DNA of 25,889 nucleotides from Enteropsectra breve (taxonomy: Eukaryota; Microsporidia). Each line of letters opens with the position of its first letter. Position 1 is the stretch's first letter. The DNA lies in assembly GCA_024243835.1 (NCBI GenBank), contig JALPMN010000591.1:1-25889 (forward strand), given 5' to 3'. This document shows positions 15,609 to 23,079 of the stretch, piece by piece. The notes beneath the pieces are model-generated. The model did no database searches. It was not told the origin of the DNA and worked only from the letters and a program-made list of their open reading frames with translations. Both the position numbers and the translations under genes were made by a program.

Positions 15609-17915
15609 ATGCCGTTCATTTTAAAAATGGATTCTTTTTTGCTCTTAATGTCTGAGAGAAAGAAAATAAAAATATCCAAAGACAGCAGAGACATCAAAGA
15701 AATACTCGAGAAGCTGAGGCTAACCAAACAGTCACAACTCAATACCGATGAAACCCAGGAATGCATCGCTGTACTGCTCAAAAGATTGGAGGAGAAAGAG
15801 GCATCGCCAGAGTTGTTCGAAGCAATCACCGAGCTGTTCAGGATCAGTGCGCCCAAACCGTTTCTTGATGCGTCTGAGGCTGCGCTGTACTTTGAAATGC
15901 TGTTCAAACTGGTTTATACGCGCAAAATAAATCTATCCACTTTTATAGAGTATCGCGTTCCTGCCTTGCTCAAGGACAAGTTGCTGATAATGAGATTTGT
16001 CGAGAATTACGAAAAAGCAGCAGTCAACAAGGAAAAATACGACGAAATGCTTTGTATCTTCATAAACGAGACAGCAGATAAAAAGACACTGATCGATCAG
16101 CTTTTAGTCAAAAATAATTTAAGCTTTAAGCTTATTGGCAAAATATACAAACACATCGATATTTCAGGGCTCAGTGAAGAGCTGTATTTGAAAATATATA
16201 AAGAGTATATTTCAAAGCTTAAGGTGTTGGAGCATCCTGGCGAAGAGATCAGAGCGATAAAGGGCAAGCACAGGAAGAGCTTTGTCGAGGCAGCAGTCGT
16301 TAATCATACTGAGTACATTGCTGAATTGTATTTAAGAGACAAAGATAGCACAATCAGAGAACTATTGGCTAAAAATATCACAGAAGGAACATGTTTTGAG
16401 CATTTGCTTTATGATGGAGATGAAAATGTGAGAATCGCACTGCTTTCCAAGCTCTCGTGGGAAACTCTGCCAAGTGTGCCGGTGCACCACCGTCTTTTAG
16501 ATGAAAAATATAAAGTAAGGGAAATACTGTACAGAATATACAGAGAGGGTCTGCAGGCACTTCACAATGCAAGTATTTTCAAGCAGGGAAATAAAGTGCT
16601 AAATGCAAAAGAGATGAAACAAATAGAGCTGTTTGTGCACACACTGCTTAAAGGCTGTCTTACCGTCTACAAAAACGAATTTATTCAGTTGTTGAAGGAA
16701 TCCAACTTTAGCATCGAGTATCTGATGAAAATAAAAGATCTACCAGGCGCGCATGTATTTTTATACTCCCATGAAGTGAAAGAGTGGGCGGAGCTGAACA
16801 AAAGCAATCTGGGCTTCACTCTCAAGTATTTCTACAAAGGAATTCCTACTTGGGCACAAATAAGCGAGTGTATCAGCAATGACATCTATGAGATACTGCC
16901 GTTTATTAAAAATATAAATGAGCATTATGATGCGTTGCTAGAGAAAGCAATATTCTCAACTGATTGGAGTTTGGCACAAAAGATCGCTGAAATGCTCTCC
17001 CCGTTTCTGAAGAACAAGCAGATTATCTGGGGCCCCAAAGAAGGCTATGCAGAAGAAAGGTTCTCTTTGGATGCGCCTACATTGCTCGCACAGGAAAACT
17101 ACTTTAAAAATGAAAATCTGTATTTTATAAACTCGCATTGCAAATGCCCCGCTGCATTTATCGAGGATCAGTTCTTTACTGAGCTTAACTATCCCAAATT
17201 ATACTTTTTGGCACATAAATCTGACCAGGATGATCGGGTTGTGGAAGAAATACAGAAATGTGAGCTAAACAATATGCAGCTCATTACTCTGCTAGCAGTG
17301 CTGGACAAAACGGAATATTTGAAGCTGTATATTGACAGAATCATGAGAATAAGCAACAGCATTGAGATTAAGCAGTATATAAACAGCAGAAAGAGTATTG
17401 TGGGTGTAATTATTTATTTTTTGATTTCAGGGCTCATATCGATAAAAAGCAGCGAGGTCTTTATGAAATGTATCGAAGTATCTGTTTGTTGCACCAGCCA
17501 ACCACATCTTAAAAGCATATTTAAAACGTATATGGGTGCAGTGGATGATCACACGTATGCGATTTTTAAAAGTATTGCAGAAAAGCTGAAAATGTGCAAG
17601 TGTGCAACAAATGAGCCGGTGCTTGCGATGAATAAGATTTTAATTGGCGATGAAAAGACAGGCGATCTTAATGAGAGCACAGTAATGAAATCCTTTGCAG
17701 ACAATGATGGCTCGATCCTTCAAACAGATCTGGATCGCAACAAGCTGCATCTGACTCTTAGAGACAGAAATCTCCATGAAATAGCAGGGCTAATTGCTGG
17801 CATGCGTCCAGCACATTCTCTCGATGTTGATATTGAGCTTGAAAAATATGGTTTTGTGATTATGAGTGAAAATGAGATTGAACAGGTCTTTTCTGGGCAG
17901 GTAACATATAAATAA
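15609..17915 (+). CDS. HEAT-repeat protein, probable sister-chromatid cohesion factor Pds5
   Basis: A 768-aa all-helical protein. Pds5 binds the cohesin ring through Scc1 and regulates its loading, acetylation and release. The N-terminal pattern fits Pds5: an EILEKLRLTKQSQLNTDETQ helix, then an ITELFRISAPKPF segment like the LADILRLYAPxxPY signature, then a paired-helix stretch. Near residues 230-310 the text FVEAAVVNHTEYIAELYLRD, VRIALLSKLSW and RLLDEKYKVREILYRIY matches the consecutive HEAT units of Pds5, where degenerate repeats read as D-x-x-x-x-VR. The C-terminal third is less conserved. It is shorter than yeast Pds5 (1277 aa). The first ATG is 15609; 15627 and 15648 (MSERKK) are alternatives. 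It could be another HEAT-type chromosome protein. Confidence 0.55.
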   Translation: MPFILKMDSFLLLMSERKKIKISKDSRDIKEILEKLRLTKQSQLNTDETQECIAVLLKRLEEKEASPELFEAITELFRISAPKPFLDASEAALYFEMLFKLVYTRKINLSTFIEYRVPALLKDKLLIMRFVENYEKAAVNKEKYDEMLCIFINETADKKTLIDQLLVKNNLSFKLIGKIYKHIDISGLSEELYLKIYKEYISKLKVLEHPGEEIRAIKGKHRKSFVEAAVVNHTEYIAELYLRDKDSTIRELLAKNITEGTCFEHLLYDGDENVRIALLSKLSWETLPSVPVHHRLLDEKYKVREILYRIYREGLQALHNASIFKQGNKVLNAKEMKQIELFVHTLLKGCLTVYKNEFIQLLKESNFSIEYLMKIKDLPGAHVFLYSHEVKEWAELNKSNLGFTLKYFYKGIPTWAQISECISNDIYEILPFIKNINEHYDALLEKAIFSTDWSLAQKIAEMLSPFLKNKQIIWGPKEGYAEERFSLDAPTLLAQENYFKNENLYFINSHCKCPAAFIEDQFFTELNYPKLYFLAHKSDQDDRVVEEIQKCELNNMQLITLLAVLDKTEYLKLYIDRIMRISNSIEIKQYINSRKSIVGVIIYFLISGLISIKSSEVFMKCIEVSVCCTSQPHLKSIFKTYMGAVDDHTYAIFKSIAEKLKMCKCATNEPVLAMNKILIGDEKTGDLNESTVMKSFADNDGSILQTDLDRNKLHLTLRDRNLHEIAGLIAGMRPAHSLDVDIELEKYGFVIMSENEIEQVFSGQVTYK

Positions 17916-17970
17916 AGTTTTATTAAAATAAGCGTGTTTATTGCATAGCTACTTAGACATGCATGATGTA

Positions 17971-18063
17971 TATTAAGTCGTATGATATATTAAGTCGTAT
18001 GATATATTAAGTCGTATGATATGTTAAGTCGTATTATATGTTAAGTCGTATGATCTATTAAGT
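17971..18063. repeat. 17-bp tandem repeat (minisatellite), 5.5 copies
   Basis: The unit TATTAAGTCGTATGATA is repeated at 17971, 17988, 18005, 18022 and 18039, with a partial sixth copy at 18056-18063. The first three are identical; copies 4 and 5 carry one to three substitutions. It lies between the converging ends of the Pds5-like and TrpRS genes, so it would fall in 3' untranslated sequence. There are no spacers, so it is not a CRISPR. Confidence 0.95.
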
Positions 18064-18126
18064 TAAGAAGAACTGTAAAGGCTACATAAAAGCATGGGAT
18101 CAGTTTTGAAGAGAGAATTTTAAAAT

Positions 18127-19272
18127 TTATTTTTTTGGACTCATGAATTCTGATATTAGTTCCTCGGTGATTGCAGCTCGTCTTTCCTGATATTTTTTCA
18201 TATAACTTTGCACCACTTCAATGCATCTTTTTTTCATCTGCCCGGTCAGGACTGTTCCATCTAAGTATCCGTTTCGAAGCCGCTCCAGTTCCTCGTCATC
18301 GTCTAGGAAGAACCTGAGATACTGGAAAGGAACATCAACATCCGGGTTTCCGCCCAACTCGCGATGCATCTCAAGGGTCTCCTGTCCGCCACTGAATGCA
18401 TATTTGTTGATTTTATTTTTAATATCGCTCATTGAGTCGTTCAAATAGATCGAAGACTTTGTCTCTGAGGCGCTCATTTTTCTGTTGGTGCCCCTAAGAT
18501 CGGGCAGCAGCTGCATGTAAAGCGTCGATGGCTTTTTCTCCCCGATGGCAAAGGCCTTGTCACGTGCAAGTCTGAAATACGGATCTTGGTCAACAGCTGC
18601 TGGAATCAGGCACTGCATGCCCGGCTCTAGAAACGAAAAAGAACTGGAAAAGGCGGCGGCTATCTGCCTGGCTGGAAACTCAGCCATTCCGATGCATGTG
18701 CTCATATTAAATCCAAATACCTTAAATACATCATTAATCGTGATGGCTTTGCTGATCTTAAGTGTATTTTCGGTAAACAGATGCGAGCTGTCGTAGTTGC
18801 TAAAAATATACGTAAGTTTGGGATCAAAACCAAACGCAATGATATCTTTTATATTATTCATCGTGTGCTCTCTCATTTCAGGTATCGAGATGTTTTTGCA
18901 CAAAAACTTTTCATCATCGGTCATCTGAATCACGACGGGAACCTTAAAACACTCCTGGAGATACCTGCAAAGCTCAAAGGGCAGTGTGTGCCCGATGTGC
19001 ATGCTTGATGACGAGGGCCCCCTTCCGGTGTACAGGAAGAATTTCTCTCCGCTTTTTACTGCTTCTAGAATCCTGGCAAAGTCGCGGTGGGCAAATGCCA
19101 AATTTCTTCTCAAAAATAAATGGGACGGCTTCTGGATCAGCTCCTCAAGATCTTTGTTATTTTGTTCTGTGAATTTCTGGCAGCCAAACTGTGTAACAAT
19201 GTGATCATAGTTGATTGTTACCATTTCTTCACCATCTTTTTCTGCTTCAACCTCCCACGGAGTAATAATCAT
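18127..19272 (-). CDS. WRS1: Tryptophanyl-tRNA synthetase, cytosolic
   Basis: A 381-aa class Ic synthetase that charges tRNA-Trp. It begins IITPWEVEAE, the conserved N-terminal segment of eukaryotic TrpRS (VVTPWDVEG in yeast). The HIGH signature is intact at 92-95, in GRGPSSSSMHIGHTLPF, and the KMSKS-loop equivalent is KMSAS at 265-269, as in eukaryotic and archaeal TrpRS. Other family segments are QMTDDEKF, NYDSSHLF, FPARQIAAAFSSSF and the Trp-pocket stretch CLIPAAVDQDPYFRLARD. The C-terminal helical anticodon domain is complete, ending in MKKRCIEVVQSYMKKYQERR. No vertebrate-type WHEP domain is present. Yeast Wrs1 is 432 aa, so this copy is trimmed at the N terminus. The first ATG gives the expected N terminus. 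Confidence 0.98.
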   Translation of the reverse strand: MIITPWEVEAEKDGEEMVTINYDHIVTQFGCQKFTEQNNKDLEELIQKPSHLFLRRNLAFAHRDFARILEAVKSGEKFFLYTGRGPSSSSMHIGHTLPFELCRYLQECFKVPVVIQMTDDEKFLCKNISIPEMREHTMNNIKDIIAFGFDPKLTYIFSNYDSSHLFTENTLKISKAITINDVFKVFGFNMSTCIGMAEFPARQIAAAFSSSFSFLEPGMQCLIPAAVDQDPYFRLARDKAFAIGEKKPSTLYMQLLPDLRGTNRKMSASETKSSIYLNDSMSDIKNKINKYAFSGGQETLEMHRELGGNPDVDVPFQYLRFFLDDDEELERLRNGYLDGTVLTGQMKKRCIEVVQSYMKKYQERRAAITEELISEFMSPKK

Positions 19273-19629
19273 AGTGGCTCTGCTAAAATTTTATTTTATG
19301 AGCTGCGATTTTAACAGTAAGCAGTTGCCGATATTAGTTAGAAAAGTATCGTATTTATAGCACCAAACTCTGAATGAAGTATTTGATAGTGTGGTAAGGC
19401 CTTTTACTTTAATATCTCGAGATGCAACCACACTTTAAAATTAACTACGATTACTTTAAGATCTGAATCTCATAACATTATAAGAATGCAATAATGATTT
19501 CACAAGCATAAATTGATTGATATTTCTTACTTGTTCTATACTGATGTTCTAGACTATTTTTCTTGATGAAAAATCCATCGCAGTTATGTGCATCACTACT
19601 TCTATTTTTTATTTTTGGTTCCCATAGTA
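19273..19629. other. Divergent promoter region with an 8-bp inverted repeat
   Basis: This 357-bp gap separates TrpRS (-) from the DONSON-like gene (+). AGTGTGGT at 19388-19395 pairs with ACCACACT at 19427-19434, and the enclosed loop holds two small perfect palindromes, AAGGCCTT (19396-19403) and ATCTCGAGAT (19414-19423). No ORF or named RNA is seen. An 8-bp stem of this kind is expected a few times by chance in this much intergenic DNA. Confidence 0.4.
19621..19623 (+). promoter_or_regulatory. CCC-type start signal of the DONSON-like gene
   Basis: CCC lies six bases before the ATG at 19630 and supports that start over an upstream GTG at 19588. Confidence 0.4.
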
Positions 19630-20877
19630 ATGAAAAAATTAAGAATGCCATCTAGCAAAACAAGTACACCCAAGCCAGCCAAAAAACTAAGTATAAAGAG
19701 GAAAAGCGTGGCTGCAAACGGAGATAATTCCAGTTTTGTGTTTGGGAAGAGTGCTGCAGATACATCGGAAAATAATTCAAACATTCAAACAAACATATCA
19801 AAGCTTTTGAATTTAGAAAAGGAAAGTTCATTCTCTCTGTCAGACCAGGATTCATTTTTGGAAGAGAATTCTCCAAAGAGCGATGAACTGGTTTCAGTGA
19901 AAATAGGCGGCAGCAAGGGCTTGGTGCTGGATACTGATGAAGCGGTTAAAAGCGCAGCTGTTGAAGAAGGCCACAGCAGAATTAGTGCTAAGGACGAAAA
20001 TTGGTGCCAAAGCAGCATGCTGAAAACAAGAACCGAACTGAACAGCGATCTACTGCGCCCCGAGACAGATTTTTCAAAACTTATTTCAGATGAATTCAAA
20101 GGAAACACAAGCATAAACTCGTCCAGAGTGATAACACAGAGCATGCGAATGACTGAAAATCCGTTTGATCTGTTCTCCGGAAATGTCTACAAGGAGCTGA
20201 AAAAGAAAGTCCCAGATGGCGCAGCTCAAAAAGACGTAGAGATGGACACGGCTATCTTGGGGAATCTTAAGAAATCAAAGAAGCACAAATCCCAGCCTTT
20301 GGTTGAAAAGAGAATTGGGATATTCAGGAAGCTCCAGTTTTTTACAGACAAAGAGATTTCAATTCCAATCAAGAAGTATTACAAGTTTCCATCTTTTCTG
20401 AACCTTAAAAATGATGACTCTGAAATATTTAAGCTGATAATTGGCGAATACATAACTGCAATATCTACCGTATACTCCAATTATAGAAAATTTAAAGAGG
20501 GATTCATTGTAAAATACGAGGAGGGACTTGTGCTGTTTGGGGACTCTGTCCTTGTGTCTTTAGATCAGGAAAAGATGCTTAAAAATAACGACATACAGTA
20601 CGAAAGAAGCGAGGGGTGGCTCAAGATATGCAGAGATGATGTCGCTCTTCTGTACGATGTGATTGTGAATGTGGATCTGAACAAAGGTGCGTATCTGCCC
20701 TTTATTCTTTCAGAATACGAGTTTGACAATGCAATTGTGTACCACACAAAGGTTGAGCAAGGCATCGTTATTAAAACAGGTAGCCTGAAGGAATATGCAT
20801 ACACTCTAGTCGGGCCACTGTATGCCTGTGACTTTTTAAAGAATATAGAAGCTATACAGATAAAATACATAGACTAA
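19630..20877 (+). CDS. Possible DONSON-like replication protein
   Basis: A 415-aa protein. Residues 1-225 are polar, Ser- and Lys-rich and probably disordered, with basic patches (KPAKKLSIKRK at 15-25). Residues about 228-415 look folded. In that part, EYITAISTVYSNYRKFKEGFIVKYEEGLVLF (273-303) has the spacing of the DONSON segment in which an LY..LR..-type helix is followed by two strands. KMLKNNDIQYE and the ending EYAYTLVGPLYACDFLKNI (388-406) correspond to the GLR..L...GI.F and SIELTGPILPHTIQDI stretches. DONSON helps deliver the GINS complex during CMG helicase assembly at origins. The likeness is by eye and distant; a different fold is quite possible. The start is fixed by the first ATG and a CCC six bases before it. 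Confidence 0.4.
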   Translation: MKKLRMPSSKTSTPKPAKKLSIKRKSVAANGDNSSFVFGKSAADTSENNSNIQTNISKLLNLEKESSFSLSDQDSFLEENSPKSDELVSVKIGGSKGLVLDTDEAVKSAAVEEGHSRISAKDENWCQSSMLKTRTELNSDLLRPETDFSKLISDEFKGNTSINSSRVITQSMRMTENPFDLFSGNVYKELKKKVPDGAAQKDVEMDTAILGNLKKSKKHKSQPLVEKRIGIFRKLQFFTDKEISIPIKKYYKFPSFLNLKNDDSEIFKLIIGEYITAISTVYSNYRKFKEGFIVKYEEGLVLFGDSVLVSLDQEKMLKNNDIQYERSEGWLKICRDDVALLYDVIVNVDLNKGAYLPFILSEYEFDNAIVYHTKVEQGIVIKTGSLKEYAYTLVGPLYACDFLKNIEAIQIKYID

Positions 20878-21415
20878 ATGCTGCAAATTTTAATTGAATC
20901 TATTTAGTCATAATTATATTTTACAGAAGTTACAGATTAATGAAAAAGCCAATAATACTTATACACTATGAAGCATGCTAGAAAGGAAGTCATAATGGGA
21001 TGCTTCTAAACTTAAATAAATTATGAGCAGAATGAATTTAAAAAATCTATAAGTTAGCTTTTCATTGCGTTTGGTTATGCTAAAACTATATTACTCATAT
21101 CATCATGTTCACCACATGATCTTGAATAATATTTTACCAAACCCTTAGTTAAAGTGTATTAAGGGCCAAATTTCGAAATAGCATTAAAAGCAGTTGAGTG
21201 GCTGCATGGGGCTAGCTTCGTATAGATATAGCAATTCAATTTGATAAGTGCTGATTGAACATTAAAATAAATCCAATATTCACTATTTCTGCGTCTCTGT
21301 GAGCAGTTTAAAGCACAGACTATACTTTTGTTGTTCGCGAGAGTGTGATTTTTCAGGCTTTAACATTTAGTGCGTAAATTTCATTTCATCTTTTAGTAAC
21401 CCTCATTCCGTAACC
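20878..21415. other. Intergenic region with several hairpins, no gene
   Basis: No ORF of note is seen in these 538 bp. The region contains three short inverted repeats: GAAGCAT/ATGCTTC (20970-20976 with 21000-21006), ATCATGT/ACATGAT with a 5-base loop (21102-21108 with 21114-21120) and CCCTTA/TAAGGG (21142-21147 with 21160-21165). Each is weak alone, and no Pol III-type T run closes them. The downstream half should hold the promoter of the gene at 21416. Confidence 0.4.
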
Positions 21416-22789
21416 ATGGCTGAGGACAAAAGAGACAGGGCTATTCAGCAGGAGCATGAAAAAATAGTGAAAAAACTGCAGGCCAAGATAAAACGACTTG
21501 AACAGCAGGTGGAGGAAAAACAAATAATAATAGATGCTCTCGTGTATAAAAGCAGGGCCGGTAAGAAGAGAAGGATCGAAAGCGCAGATGAAGACTATGA
21601 AGTTGTCCCGCAGTGCACAGAAAAGGACGGCACACTCAGTTCTGGCATTCCGTTTATAAATGCCTTTGATTTGGATGATAAAAGCGAAATACAGAATGCT
21701 TCTGAGTCTTTTAATGTTATAAATGGGAAACTTCCTGAAAAGCAGCCTGGATCCCACACAGTCAGGAATGATTCTTTGGTGGAGATCCATACGGCAAATG
21801 CCAGCAGCATGCCCGAGTTTGTAAAGCAAGTTAAAAATATATTCATGACAAAGCCTAAAAATATGGATTTCAGGTCGAACTACAGCTTCCAAAAATTTAT
21901 AGAATACGCTGAAAAGTCCTATGACTATTTGCCGACGAACAAAAAGATATCAAAACCAAAAAATCCGATGAGGCAGTATGTAGAGGGAAATCTGGACAAA
22001 ATACTGAAGCATATCATGGACAATATAAATACACTGAATCTGAATCAGATATGCTCAACGCTGTTTCTGATAAACTCCCTGATTGACTATCAGCACAAGC
22101 TGGTTATTGCCCACGACATTATTCTTGAGATTGACTGCTACAACAAGATACTTTTCATTTTTTCAGCGCTTTTCAACAATATTAATCTTGAGGAGGACAC
22201 TCTCAGCAGGGCCTTAAAAAGTGTTCTTTACCACCAGTTCTGCATAGCTTCTGACATTGTGACGGATGAACAGGTGCTGGGCTATCTTGAGTCAATCAAA
22301 GACAACTTTTCGCTGTACAAGGCCAGTGAAACAATCTGGGACTGCCTGGAGTCGATGCTGGTTTCTCAGCCCGTCTTTGTGCAGTCGCAGAACAAAGATT
22401 CTCTGGAATATTCACCAAAATGCATCGAGCATGGATTTGCGATAAGGATGGTCTGCCACTATCTTGACTGGGACTATGCGTACAACGAGTTTATCTTGGA
22501 AAAGTTACAGCCCTTGGTCGCAGCCAGGCGCGGCGGGTTCTTTGTGTATTTAATGGGTATTCTCTGTATGAACGCATACAGACAGTTTGGAAAAGATCAG
22601 AGCGTAAATCTTTTGCTGCAGTATCTGGCCACACTGCTTTCTGATGACAGTGAGACCAGCATAGTGTCGTATTTGATATTAAATCAGATATCAGAGGCCG
22701 ATGCAGAGCGTTGGCTCGAGAATAACACCGCAAATCTTATTAAAAAGAACTATGATCCTGCTATGCTGAAAAACTATTTGCTTCTATAA
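21416..22789 (+). CDS. Coiled-coil plus helical-repeat protein, function unresolved
   Basis: A 457-aa protein. Residues about 8-43 form a coiled coil (EKIVKKLQAKIKRLEQQVEE is its core), followed by a basic KKRR (50-53) that could be a nuclear localisation signal. Residues about 54-135 look disordered. Residues about 135-457 are almost entirely helical with HEAT-like spacing and no membrane span. An N-terminal dimerising coiled coil plus NLS plus helical repeats is the plan of ATRIP/Ddc2/Rad26, the partner of the ATR/Mec1 checkpoint kinase. No signature confirms that, so it is offered only as a hypothesis. The start ATG has CCC 13 bases upstream (21400-21402). The gene lies downstream of the DONSON-like gene on the same strand, with a 538-bp gap. 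Confidence 0.85.
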   Translation: MAEDKRDRAIQQEHEKIVKKLQAKIKRLEQQVEEKQIIIDALVYKSRAGKKRRIESADEDYEVVPQCTEKDGTLSSGIPFINAFDLDDKSEIQNASESFNVINGKLPEKQPGSHTVRNDSLVEIHTANASSMPEFVKQVKNIFMTKPKNMDFRSNYSFQKFIEYAEKSYDYLPTNKKISKPKNPMRQYVEGNLDKILKHIMDNINTLNLNQICSTLFLINSLIDYQHKLVIAHDIILEIDCYNKILFIFSALFNNINLEEDTLSRALKSVLYHQFCIASDIVTDEQVLGYLESIKDNFSLYKASETIWDCLESMLVSQPVFVQSQNKDSLEYSPKCIEHGFAIRMVCHYLDWDYAYNEFILEKLQPLVAARRGGFFVYLMGILCMNAYRQFGKDQSVNLLLQYLATLLSDDSETSIVSYLILNQISEADAERWLENNTANLIKKNYDPAMLKNYLLL

Positions 22790-23079
22790 AACAGTAACTT
22801 TAATGATCTAGGCCTGCAAAGAAAAATATTGTTTGCCTTCTCTCTATCGTCATTTGCACAAGCCCGTTTTAATAAACGTTTATGCCTATAACTATATTTT
22901 TGAATTTCGTTATATTGTATGAAGGATTTAAGTATTGTTATTAAAATTCTATCATGAATTTATAAGTTCCGAGAAAGTATTTTTAAGTTTAGGGGATGTG
23001 ATTATCTAAAAGCATTGGTATTTAACTAAAAAAAAACCGTATTTATTAAAGGGGTATTTTCTTGTGCTTATTATTCTAT
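22790..23079. other. Gap holding the retrotransposon 3' end
   Basis: This AT-rich stretch lies between a host gene and the stop of the retrotransposon ORF, so part of it must be the element's 3' untranslated region. Read on the minus strand there is no poly(A) tail; the only homopolymer is a T9 tract (A9 on the plus strand, near 23029-23037). The element-host junction cannot be placed from this copy alone. Confidence 0.5.

Noticed and set aside
17971..18063. CRISPR array
   Set aside because: The 17-bp units are directly adjacent with no spacers, and the genome is eukaryotic.
19388..19434. A regulatory RNA between TrpRS and the DONSON-like gene
   Set aside because: An 8-bp stem with a 31-base loop is expected a few times by chance in this much intergenic sequence, and no terminator follows.
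21386..21892. 168-aa minus-strand ORF over the coiled-coil gene start
   Set aside because: The plus strand has a clear coiled coil with NLS and a CCC start signal; the opposite frame is aromatic-rich and unlike a protein family.
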